Below, in pieces: positions 21,831 to 31,168 of a DNA stretch of 64,000 nt; within the stretch, counting starts at the first letter, position 1, and each line of letters opens with the position of its first letter. The position numbers and the translations under genes were made by a program. The notes beneath the pieces are model-generated. The model saw only the letters and a program-made list of their open reading frames with translations, was not told the origin of the DNA and searched no databases. Origin of the DNA: Synchiropus splendidus. Lineage: Eukaryota > Chordata > Actinopteri > Syngnathiformes > Callionymidae. Where the stretch lies: NCBI RefSeq assembly GCF_027744825.2, contig NC_071334.1, positions 352,190 through 416,189 on the forward strand. Reading direction: 5' to 3'.

Positions 21831-22892
21831 CTACTGAGCATTTCCCGACTGACTGCCCGCTTCCCCTCTCCTGGGAGAAAGAAAACGCACACCTCCCCGT
21901 CTCGGAGTGTTTCCACCTGTCGCCTCTGGACTGCGCCGGCTGGGGGACCGGCCTCGGTCTCCAGCATTATGCACTCTCTCCTGACTGGGTTCCCGGTTCC
22001 TTTCCCGCCAGCGCCGGTCGGACAAAGTTGACTGACAGTCCAATTCTCCACAAGTGCATCTACACCTTCGTCCACGGTTTGACCACTCACACTCTTCCCT
22101 GTTTGCCTGCCTTCTCAATCTGTCATTTTCCTCCATTATTTTCTTCATCTCCACTCTCATTTCCCTCATCTCATCCAGTAAACGATCCAATGATGACTGT
22201 GTACAAATAGAATTCACAGTACCAGCTGCTTGCAGAACAGGGGAGGAGCGTTGATAAGGGGTCCCGTAATCCATCTTTAGAGCTTCCCTGGCCATCTCGC
22301 ACCTGCTCGCGATCATCAAAGCTTCTTCCAGATCTGTTGCCCCCTGTTCATGGCACTTTGCTCTTAAAGCCGGGTCAAGTCCAGCTAACAACCGACGGTA
22401 CTTCTCCTCCCTCTGTGCCACCTGTCCATAGTTTGGGAATGCTTCATGCACGAGTCGACTAATGTCCGCAGCATAAACGTCCAAACTCTCACCGGGGGCA
22501 CGCATCCGGGCGGACAGATTCGTTCTGAAGCGGTCCAGAAAGTAGCCATGACCAAACGCCTCCATCAATCTCGCCTTCACGGCCGCATAGTCCCTCTGCA
22601 CTGCCCTCGGTAGGCTGTCCCACAGTAGGAAGGCAGCTTTCGTCAGTCGAGTTGGCAAAATGTGACTCAGTTCATCTTCACATTCCTGGTCATTATTCCC
22701 AACCAACGCACTCACGGCCACCTCATACTGTCGGACCCAGCATGGGAAGCCCTGCTCCTCGTCTCCGGCGAAGGGCGGGGGAAGTTCGATGCCAACGTTG
22801 CCTGAGTAGTTACGGTCACGGCGTTCGAACTTGGTGTCTGTTGAGTCGTCCACTTGTTCCCACATCTTCCTCAGGTCCAAGCTCTCGAACAA
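21831..22892 (-). CDS. Gypsy gag-like protein
   Basis: A 350-residue frame immediately downstream of the PBS. The open span begins at TTG (22892); the first ATG is at 22863-22865. It contains a capsid-like region with LPPPFAGDEEQGF, TRLTKAAFLLWDSLP, GYFLDRFRTNLSARM and GESLDVYAADISRLV, typical of retrotransposon gag. A coiled-coil segment (LDEMREMRVEMKKIMEEN) and an Arg-rich tail follow. A canonical CCHC knuckle is absent; only RCRCTCGELDC hints at one. It would form the particle that packages the RNA. Confidence 0.85.
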   Translation of the reverse strand: MFESLDLRKMWEQVDDSTDTKFERRDRNYSGNVGIELPPPFAGDEEQGFPCWVRQYEVAVSALVGNNDQECEDELSHILPTRLTKAAFLLWDSLPRAVQRDYAAVKARLMEAFGHGYFLDRFRTNLSARMRAPGESLDVYAADISRLVHEAFPNYGQVAQREEKYRRLLAGLDPALRAKCHEQGATDLEEALMIASRCEMAREALKMDYGTPYQRSSPVLQAAGTVNSICTQSSLDRLLDEMREMRVEMKKIMEENDRLRRQANREECEWSNRGRRCRCTCGELDCQSTLSDRRWRERNREPSQERVHNAGDRGRSPSRRSPEATGGNTPRRGGVRFLSPRRGEAGSQSGNAQ

Positions 22893-23026
22893 CTAACGAC
22901 CTGGCTACACGCGGTATTTTTCTTCCACGTGCTGTCTGAAAACTTCACACTACCTACAGCGGTTAGCAGGTGCTAACTCTAACTTCCACACTGCAGCTTA
23001 AGCGACGAATTCTCACCCGCACGAAA

Positions 23027-23043
23027 TCCCACCGCTGCCACCA
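23027..23043 (-). other. Primer-binding-site-like sequence of nested Gypsy
   Basis: On the minus strand the 5' LTR end CTCGGCTACA is followed after two bases by TGGTGGCAGCGGTGGGA. The TGG start and position fit a tRNA primer-binding site. I did not assign the tRNA. Confidence 0.6.
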
Positions 23044-23044
23044 A

Positions 23045-23237
23045 TGTAGCCGAGCTGTTCTGCAGAAGAGGAATTTAGGACTCAAGAACTAGATAGTTTC
23101 ATTGAACAGCGGCCCCGAACGTTGCCGCTCCCTTTATTGTCAACACCAATCAACCGTTCCACATTTCCGTTACCCCTCCAAAATAAAACGGACCCGCGCG
23201 TAGCGACAGAGACAAACAACAAATATAACTCCTTACA
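23045..23237 (-). repeat. 5' LTR of nested Gypsy
   Basis: 193 bp, near identical to 17495-17687 and followed by the second ATAC target copy at 23238-23241. Because the genes read leftward, this is the promoter-bearing LTR. Confidence 0.93.
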
Positions 23238-23241
23238 ATAC

Positions 23242-23887
23242 ATTGAATTGAGACCTACGAGAGAATCTGGGTCAAAACGAAAAAAAACGAAGCGTCAAAT
23301 GCATGAAACGAGCGGAAAAAAATGAAAGTCAGGTGTACATTTGTCGCTAGAAATGTGATCAAAACGCAACAAAAGCTTTTAATTGTTTTAAAATCTCAGA
23401 GTTTAAAGCAAAACTAGAACGGGTGTCCGCCATGCTTTGTGTTCTATCAGTCACGTGACCAGAGGCACGCCATTCACAAATCCATTGAGAAATGACGCGT
23501 ACGAGAGAAACGATTTTTGAGGCAAAGTATTCAAAGGATTACGGTATGCCAAGTGGACAAGCGTAGTTATTGCACGTTTTTCAGTGCGAGCAGATAACCG
23601 ACCCAAAATAGAATATATTTGTCGCTAGAAATGCGATCAAAAGTCAACAAAAGCTTTTGTTTTAAAATCTCACAATTTATAGCGAAATAGAACGGATGTC
23701 CACCATGTTTTGTGTTCAGACAGGAGAGCAGGCTGTCAGTCACGTGACCGGAGGCACGCCCTTCATAAAGCCATTGAGAAATTAAATGTACCTGGGATAC
23801 GTTTTTTAAGGGAAATTCGTCTAACCACTACGTTTTCATGAAGTGGACAAACGTTGTTATTGCACGTTTTTTTGTGAGACTGGGTTG
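23242..23887 (-). repeat. Right TIR of the KDZ-like element, outer part
   Basis: This is the reverse complement of about 6320-6960, ending TGTGAGACTGGGTTG. It includes both copies of the internal direct repeat and both GTCACGTGAC palindromes. Together with 16955-17494 it rebuilds a TIR of about 1.18 kb. Confidence 0.88.
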
Positions 23888-25925
23888 CAACCTCTCGGAA
23901 GAGAATCCTGCTCCAAACTCCGACTGATCAAGCCAGTGTGCAGTGTAAATGGAAAAGACAGTAGTGACCTACTGAATGAATGTGAGGGTGTTTTTGCTGG
24001 GTGAGGGTGTGTGCCAGGAGGGCATCACATCCAGCTCACTCCAGACGTCACCCCACTCATTCACCCGCCAAGGAAAGTGCCGAGAGCATTGACAGACAGA
24101 GTGGAAGCAGAACTGGAAAACAGGATGGAAGATCTTGGAGTCATCGTCGAGCAGAATGAGCCCACAGCCTGGGTCAACAGCATGGTCCCTGTGGTGAAGC
24201 CTAACACACTAAGAAGGGAGAACACTATCCTCTACGCACAGCTGAAGAGATCATCATCGCAGAGATGGTTTTCTCTGTAGTGGACGCCAGTCATGGCGTC
24301 TGGCAAGTGCAGTTGGAGGAGGAGAGCTCCGAGTTATGCACGTTTAACACCCCGTATGGACGTGACCTCTTCCTGCCACTTCCCTTTGGAACATCGTCAG
24401 CTCCTGAAGTCTTCCAGAAGTACATTGCACAGAGACTGGAGGGTTTGGAAGGAGTGGTGAAGGTAGTGGATGATATCTGGGTGTGGGGAGAAGATGAAAA
24501 ACAGCAGGACATGAGACGGAGAGCGCTGATGGACAGGATCCGAAGCATCAACCTCAAGTTAAACACAGACAAATGCAGATTCAGAAAGATGGAAATCACA
24601 TATGTTGGTCACATTCTGCCTGCAGAGGCAGTGAAACCAGACAAGGAGAAAGTCAGAGCAATACAAGAAATGCCTGAACCAGAAGACAAGGCAGGTCTGC
24701 TGCGGTTTCTGGGCATGCTACAGTATTTGGCAAAGTTTGTCCCAAACCTCTCTGATGTGAGTGCGCCACTCCGGAAACGTCTGGAAGGTGACGTAGCATG
24801 GCATTGGGAGACTGAGCAGCAGAAAAGGTTTAAAAAGCTGAAGACGCTTGTGAGTGAAGCTGTGGTGAAAGAGAGAGAAGAGAAACTGAAGACCTTCAGA
24901 GCACGAACAGCAGCTGATGAAGAGCTGCAGATAACAGCCTGAGAGCAGTTATATGCTACTGAGAGGACATGAAGCTGACCTTGGAGCAGTCAAGTGCAAA
25001 GACAGGGCGAGAGACGTCGTGCTCTGGCCTAATATGTCAGAAGAGATTGAAGGTGTTGTGTTGAAGTGTGCGGTATGTCATGCATTCAGGAGGAAAAACA
25101 CCAGAGAGCCACTCATCTGTCATGACACTCCAGAGAGCATGGGCCAAAGTTGGAACAGACTTGTTCCACTATCAGCTGATGTATGATTTGCTGTGTGTGG
25201 ATTACTATTCAAAATACCCGGAACTGACAGAGACATGTGGCGACAGCTCTAAAATCAATGTTTGCAAGACATGGGATTCCAGACGAGGTCGTGTCAGATG
25301 ATGGTCCACCGTTCATGAGTGCTGAGCTAATGAAGGTGAGAAAGTGAGAGGAAGAGTCAGAGAGCATCAGTCGTGAGGAGACACAGCAACAGCTCCAGAT
25401 CGTTGGTTGGTCAACTGCAGGTGGAAACATCTGCAGGAGAAATCGCCGACATCTGCTAAAAACCAAAGAAGTGACTTTTCCACGATGATGCTCTGTGGAC
25501 ACGGAGGGTGGCTATCAAGTCAGCAGCACTCCTGCAGATACTGATGGGCTCTTGCCATCACCTGCACCGTCACCAGTGACAACACCGCTGAAAGAGACGG
25601 TGAGGCTAGACGGGAACGGAGAGGAACCAACTCAAAGGTCAAGATGTGGACGACCTATTAGACCACCAAAACGTTAGGCTCAGTGAGCAGCAGCAGCGTC
25701 ATATTGAGGACATTGAAAATCTCATTTGAAACGTTGAAACTGGTGTATAGTTTTGAAATATACCTGCGAGTGGAAAACTGCTTTCAGAACTGTATTTCAG
25801 AAGGTTTGTTAGATCTGTTTAGGATCAAGTTGGACTTTTTCCCAAGTACAAACGTTATGAGGAATCTTAAGGGCGAAGATGTGATGGATGTATAAGTTCT
25901 ACCACTAGGGGGCGTGTGTCAACTG
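23888..25925 (+). mobile_element. Decayed Ty3/Gypsy (Mag/K02A2.6-like) pol fragment
   Basis: Begins mid-pol. GHHIQLTPDVTPLIHPPRKV and VEAELENRMEDLGVIV lead into reverse transcriptase pieces FSVVDASHGVWQVQLEEESS, LPFGTSSAPEVFQK and KVVDDIWVWG (VDD box), then ITYVGHIL and RFLGMLQYLAKFVPNLS. RNase H is deleted. Integrase follows as KCAVCHAFRRKNTREPL (CxxC) and a shifted frame with GTDLFHY and CVDYYSKYPEL. The tail ends RCGRPIRPPKR. Between the RT motifs a block is missing near 24205-24265. The final approximately 50 bases before 25925, with CCACTAGGGGGCG, may begin a 3' LTR. Not functional. Confidence 0.85.
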
Positions 25926-28229
25926 TGTTGTGTGGGATTGACCTGTGGAGAATTCTAGAACAAGACAGAGAGTCCACTGACAAACAGTGGTGTCTCTGTC
26001 CGTGTCAACAACATGCAACATTGCATGGTGTCAGAGTTTCATCTGTTTTCTTCTTGTTCAGGACGTTCTTGCCCTCAGGCTCAGAAACCACAGGTCCAGT
26101 CCACATCCTCCAGGGCGCAGGAGCCACTGGCAACTCACGTCACAGTGAAGACAGAGCTGATGCTTTTGTTTGTTCCTCCAGTGAAGCAGCCGCCGCTGCG
26201 TGGGGCGGAGCAAGAGATGTGCAGGACAGCACTCTTCACCTCTGTGGGCCAAAGCTTCCATGTTGGTTTGGCCGGGGCTCCTGGGAAGAAAGTCAACCTC
26301 AGCGCTTGGTTCCCCTCCATGACTGTCACAAGAGTGTGGAGCGAGGAGGAGGAGGAGTCGCAGCGTGGCCAGGTCGCCTCTGTAACCTCAGGTGCGTCTT
26401 TGAGGGACTGCTGTGAAAGAGCCTTTTTGTTGTCCCCAACTCAATAAGTGTCCAAACCCGCCTTTGCTTCTCGGTGGGCTCTTGTGTGACGAGAGCTCAG
26501 ACGAAGAGGAGAAGCCACGCGCAGGACGTCTAGAGAGGCTGACACAGAGAGATCCACAAACAGAGTTGATGACACAAACGGCAGCGCCGACACAAACAGA
26601 GAAGCGAGAGAGAGTCCAAGCTCCAGCCAAATCCAGAAACACACTGACAACAGGTCGGGCGCCAGGGAGCGGCACCTGAGAATCAACTGAGGCCGATTCT
26701 CAGGCGCAGAAGCACAAAAACACGGAGGAGAAAGGTTCAGCATCTGGCAGACTCTGTCACGAGAGAGCAACAACACTCACCGGAGCAGGAAGTCACGGAC
26801 CTGTTGGGTGAAGCATGGAAACACGAAGAGCAACCTTGCATTGAGGATTCATTCATTCATTCGGACTCAAGAGGCTCCAGGTTTCTAGTCAGTGTTGGAG
26901 GCCTGCAGCACCAGTCACCTGGAATAAATACACAATGAAGCATCTGAAGAAGGAGGAGTGAAATGTTCTGACTGAAACGCGACTCAAATACAGTGAGTTT
27001 TGGACCAAACTGTTGTGACTTTTAGTCAACAAAAACACGACGAACAGAGATGATGTGTGAATGAACAAATGAGTTTTGACACAAAACTCAGACTAGATTT
27101 GAAGATTTGGCCATCAAACAAACACTCAGGGGAAAACAAATCAAAAGTCAACAGTGTTGTGTGGGACTCACAAGTCGAGGCCCCTCAATTAGTATGATTT
27201 ATTTTTATAACGTTTTGTATTATTTTGTCAAATGAAAAGAGCTTTTGGGTGCATGCACAGATTCAGGAATAGGCGCAGACATTCAGTCAGGCATGTCAGG
27301 GACGGCTGAAGGCTGCTGGGGTGGACTCTGCAGGTCCATCTCACTCAGTTGTGAGGATGAACCTGCAGACCAGTGACGCGTGACTGTGCTGCAGGTGAGT
27401 GTGGGGGTGAACTATATGACAGTGGACCTTAGTGTTGTCGGTGTACGTGGGACGGTGTGTGAGAGGCGTGTGGTTTATCTTTATGGTGTCACGTGTGCAG
27501 TGTGCGTTTGGCTGCAGTCTGTGTAAATGTGTCCAAAGATTGCGACCGTTAGTGTATTTGCTGTTGGAGAAAGTGAAAACATGTTAAATAAGAATGATGA
27601 ACCTGCAGACCAGTGACGCGTGACTGTGTTGCAGGAACTTCAATACAGGAAAACTCTACACGTTTGGACATTGCTTCGTCGTCCTCACGAAATGTGTAAC
27701 ATTTGATCCTATTTTGAAACAAGCAGCCGATGAGCGCAGGAACGGTCCATGGACATGATGCATCCACAGCAGTCCCCACCACAGGAAGTGCTGTTGACCT
27801 GACGTGAGCTTGAGCTTTGGACAGGTGCGGCGCAGGTGAACTCTGAACTGAAGCCTGTTGGCGCTCTGCTCACCACTCCTGGATTCTCTCCTCTGTGTCA
27901 AGTGGACTTTGGACCAAAGGTGTGAGTGACACTGAGACGTCTTGAGGCTCCAGGTGGGTTTGGGTTCATCCTGGTGGTCTGGATCATTTCAGCAGCTGAG
28001 GAGTCTGGAGTCACACACAGACACACCACATGGCTGGAACTGGACTCTGGAAAACACACACTCACCTCTCGCCCCGCCTCCCTCACGGAGGCGTGTTCCT
28101 CTGTCACAGTGTGTTTCAGGATCAGAAGGAGCTGAGCTGCACCTGAGGAGATTCACCTGCAAACATGGACGACACACGTCTGCAGACCAGAGGAGAGCTG
28201 CTCACAGGTCAGTGACCTTCTGACTGGCC
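25926..28229. other. Intergenic region with an unidentified exon-like ORF
   Basis: Near 25920-26020 the sequence may be a Gypsy LTR remnant followed by a TGGTGTCAGAG PBS-like motif. An acceptor-like TTTGTTCCTCCAG at 26181 opens a stretch (about 26182-26390) coding for SFHVGLAGAPGKKVNLSAW and TRVWSEEEEESQRGQ and closing with a donor-like GGTGCG. A second acidic frame follows near 26483. I do not recognise either. A short ATG exon candidate (28165-28206, MDDTRLQTRGELL, then GTCAGT) could be an upstream NLR-type leader exon. Confidence 0.3.
27355..27636 (+). repeat. Direct repeat of about 40 bp
   Basis: GATGAACCTGCAGACCAGTG followed by ACGCGTGACTGTG(C/T)TGCAGG occurs at about 27355-27394 and again at about 27597-27636, with about 240 bp between starts. 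It is not explained by any recognised element. Confidence 0.7.
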
Positions 28230-29572
28230 ACACTGGAGGGTGAAGGGATGAATCAGGAGTGAGGTGCTGAGGTGAAGGGATGAATCAGGAGTGTGATCTG
28301 AGGTGAAGGGATGAATCAGGAGTGAGGTGCTGAGGTGAAGGGATGAATCAGGAGTGTGATCTGAGGTGAAGGGATGAATCAGGAGTGTGATCTGAGGTGA
28401 AGGGATGAATCAGGAGTGAGGTCCTGAGGTGAAGGGATGAATCAGGAGTGTGATCTGAGGTGAAGGGATGAATCAGGAGTGAGGTCCTGAGGTGAAGGGA
28501 TGAATCAGGAGTGAGGTCCTGAGGTGAAGGGATGAATCAGGAGTGTGATCTGAGGTGAAGGGATGAATCAGGAGTGTGATCCTGAGGTGAAGGGATGAAT
28601 CAGGAGTGACGTCCTGAGGTGAAGGGATGAATCAGGAGTGTGATCTGAGGTGAAGGGATGAATCAGGAGTGAGGTCTGAGGTGAAGGGATGAATCAGGAG
28701 TGTGATCTGAGGTGAATGGATTAATCAGGAGTGAGGTCCTGAGGTGAAGGGATGAATCAGGAGTACGGTCCTGAGGTGAAGGGATGAATCAGGAGTGTGA
28801 TCTGAGGTGAAGGGATGAATCAGGAGTGTGATCTGAGGTGAAGGGATGAATCAGGAGTGAGGTCCTGAGGTGAAGGGATGAATCAGGAGTGAGGTGCTGA
28901 GGTGAAAGGATGAATCAGGAGTGAGGTCCTGAGGTGAATGGATGAATCAGGAGTGTGATCTGAGGTGAAGGGATGAATCAGGAGTGTGATCTGAGGTGAA
29001 GGGATGAATCAGGAGTGAGGTGATGAGGTGAAGGGATGAATCAGGAGTGTGATCTGAGGTGAAGGGATGAATCAGGAGTGAGGTCCTGAGGTGAAGGGAT
29101 GAATCAGGAGTGAGGTCCTGAGGTGAAGGGATGAATCAGGAGTGTGATCTGAGGTGAAGGGATGAATCAGGAGTGTGATCTGAGGTGAAGGGATGAATCA
29201 GGAGTGAGGTCCTGAGGTGAAGGGATGAATCAGGAGTGTGATCTGAGGTGAAGGGATGAATCAGGAGTGTGATCTGAGGTGAAGGGATGAATCAGGAGTG
29301 TGATCTGAGGTGAAGGGATGAATCAGGAGTGTGATCTGAGGTGAAGGGATGAATCAGGAGTGAGGTCCTGAGGTGAAGGGATGAATCAGGAGTGTGATCT
29401 GAGGTGAAGGGATGAATCAGGAGTGAGGTGGTGAGGTGAAGGGATGAATCAGGAGTGTGATCTGAGGTGAAGGGATGAATCAGGAGTGTGATCTGAGGTG
29501 AAGGGATGAATCAGGAGTGTGATCTGAGGTGAAGGGATGAATCAGGAGTGTGATCTGAGGTGAAGGGATGAG
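28230..29572 (+). repeat. 31-32 bp minisatellite, about 43 copies
   Basis: The unit is GTGAAGGGATGAATCAGGAG followed by either TGTGATCTGAG (31 bp) or TGAGGTCCTGAG (32 bp). The two forms are interspersed, with a few single-base variants such as GAATGGATTAATC near 28713. The array stands alone, upstream of the NLR gene, and I see no coding use. Confidence 0.95.
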
Positions 29573-31168
29573 TGAGAAGAGACTAACTCTCCAGTGCTGG
29601 TGGAAACTCAGCTGATAATGTGTCGACTGGTTGAATGGCGTGAAAGAAGAAAAGAGCAGGAAGTGAAGTCAAGTGAACAGTCAAGTCAGTGCAGAGGTGC
29701 AGCTGCTCTCATCTCAACACAGTCAGAGTTTACGACTCTGCTGCCTGTGATACAGAGTGATAAACCTGGACTGTGGACAGGTGTGGCAGCAGCAGCAGGT
29801 GACCTCTGACCCTCAGCGTCCCAGTGAGTCATGGCGACGCCCCTGAAAAACAGCTCGCCTCAGCACTGACAGGGAGACGGAAGAGATGTCCAGCTTGAAC
29901 GTGCTCTTCTTCCCTCTCACTTTTCTGCCCAGAATGTGATGCAGTGACAGTCAGTGGTTGATCAAAATACACAGTGAGTGAACACAGCAAACTTCACTTG
30001 TGACGTACAAATGTACAAACAGGGGGTCAGTTCTTCTGTACGGAGCCTCGGGCCTCACAGGGAAATCCAAAATACATTCAGTCGTGGCCACCAAAGGGAA
30101 CAAAACACTCATTTGAGGGAACAGAACAGTCAACTGAGGCGCTGATGATGGCGCGAGAGAAGGTGCGCCTGTTGGTGCCCACAAATGAGTACTTCCTTCC
30201 CTCCAATGAGTATCTGCTCAGCAGGTTTTACTTGCTCTTATTGCCGTATTTTTGCCTTGTCAGGTCTGGGCTGCGTAAATCTGAGTTGATCTGAACGGTA
30301 TTTCATCTTCTATGGTCCCAGTTGCACTGAACACCTCCATAAAACACTCTACTGACAGTGTGGTGAGAGTGAAAGATGATTCTGTTCATCGGACCCACTG
30401 AATGGCACTGACCAATGAGACGCCTCTGTTCAAGTCACGTGACGTGAAGCGATGTTGTTGTGTTGTAAGTGTGGAGTCACGCGCTCGGCCGGAGTACTGA
30501 GGTAGACAACAGACAGCAGGTGTTCAGACTCCGTCTCTTCTCAGCTGGAGAGCCTCACAACTACACAACTCACTGCACACGTGTCCAGGCTACAGTCAGG
30601 TGTCTGAAAACATCCGGTCAGACAGACGTGGCAGGTGGATTCACACCTTCATCCTTCTGCTCACAAACACAGGTGATCGTCACGCTGCACAGCTGCAGGT
30701 GGAGGGACACGTCACTGGATCAGACGACACATTTACCAGTTAGGAGCTTTGCTCCAGTCAGGGCTCCACAGTCAGACGTCATGTGGAGAAGAGCAGCAGC
30801 TGCTCTGCTCTCAGTCTCAGTCTCAGTGAGTCAATGATGAAGGTGTTTGAAGTGCAGCACAGCTGAGCTGACTTCTGTCCTAGTGTCTCTGCTGTGAGGA
30901 CTCCAGGCCGACACACACCTCAGGAGGTCCAGTGTGTGCTCTTCTGTTTCTCACTGACGTAGTACAGGAACAGGCAAACTCAGCTGCCAGATCCTGTTCT
31001 GCAGAAGTGGAACCTTCATGTTGTGTTCAACCCTCAGAAGTGAGGAGGCTTCTGGGGAGAGAGAGAGAGACGGCTGGGCTTCTTTGCTCTGGTGCTGCCC
31101 CCGCGACCCCAGCTCAGAGAAGCTGTGGAGAACAGAGGGATGGAGTCACTTCCAGCAGGGAAGAGAAG
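29573..31168 (+). promoter_or_regulatory. Upstream region of the NLR gene
   Basis: No convincing coding exon. Near 30408-30443 a CCAAT box (GACCAATGAG) sits about 20 bases before GTCACGTGAC, the same palindrome as in the KDZ TIRs. This is a plausible promoter about 730 bp before the first NLR ATG. Interspersed short CTCAGTCTCAGTCTCAG and GAGAGAGAGA tracts lie around 30812 and 31058. The 5' untranslated leader probably lies in 30450-31168. Confidence 0.3.

Larger units (their letters stand above)
17495..23237 (-). mobile_element. Ty3/Gypsy LTR retrotransposon nested in the KDZ right TIR
   Basis: 5743 bp with two 193 bp LTRs, a 4 bp target duplication ATAC on both sides, a PBS-like site and a polypurine tract. 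The gag, protease, reverse transcriptase, RNase H and integrase frames run on the minus strand in that order, which is the Ty3/Gypsy order. The LTRs differ at 4 of 193 positions, so insertion is fairly recent. No envelope frame is present. A frame change between RNase H and integrase makes this copy probably defective. Confidence 0.95.
6320..23887 (+). mobile_element. KDZ/Zisupton-like DNA transposon (17.6 kb), host to a nested Gypsy
   Basis: The two ends are inverted copies beginning CAACCCAGTCTCACAAAAAA and extending about 1.1 kb. The interior holds, left to right, a KDZ-type transposase pseudogene (8021-11335) and an accessory gene (13691-16715), both on + and both split by introns. Without the Gypsy at 17495-23237 the element would be about 11.8 kb. 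KDZ (Kyakuja-Dileera-Zisupton) elements are known in fungi and fish. The assignment rests on the CxC cysteine cluster and on the transposase N- and C-terminal segments. No target duplication is visible: the left flank is L1 and the right flank is an unrelated Gypsy fragment. Confidence 0.8.

Noticed and set aside
26888..27540. tRNA or snRNA genes in the spacer
   Set aside because: I looked for A/B box-like motifs and cloverleaf stems by eye and found none convincing.
28230..29572. CRISPR or coding repeat
   Set aside because: No spacers, and the 31/32 bp alternation breaks any reading frame.
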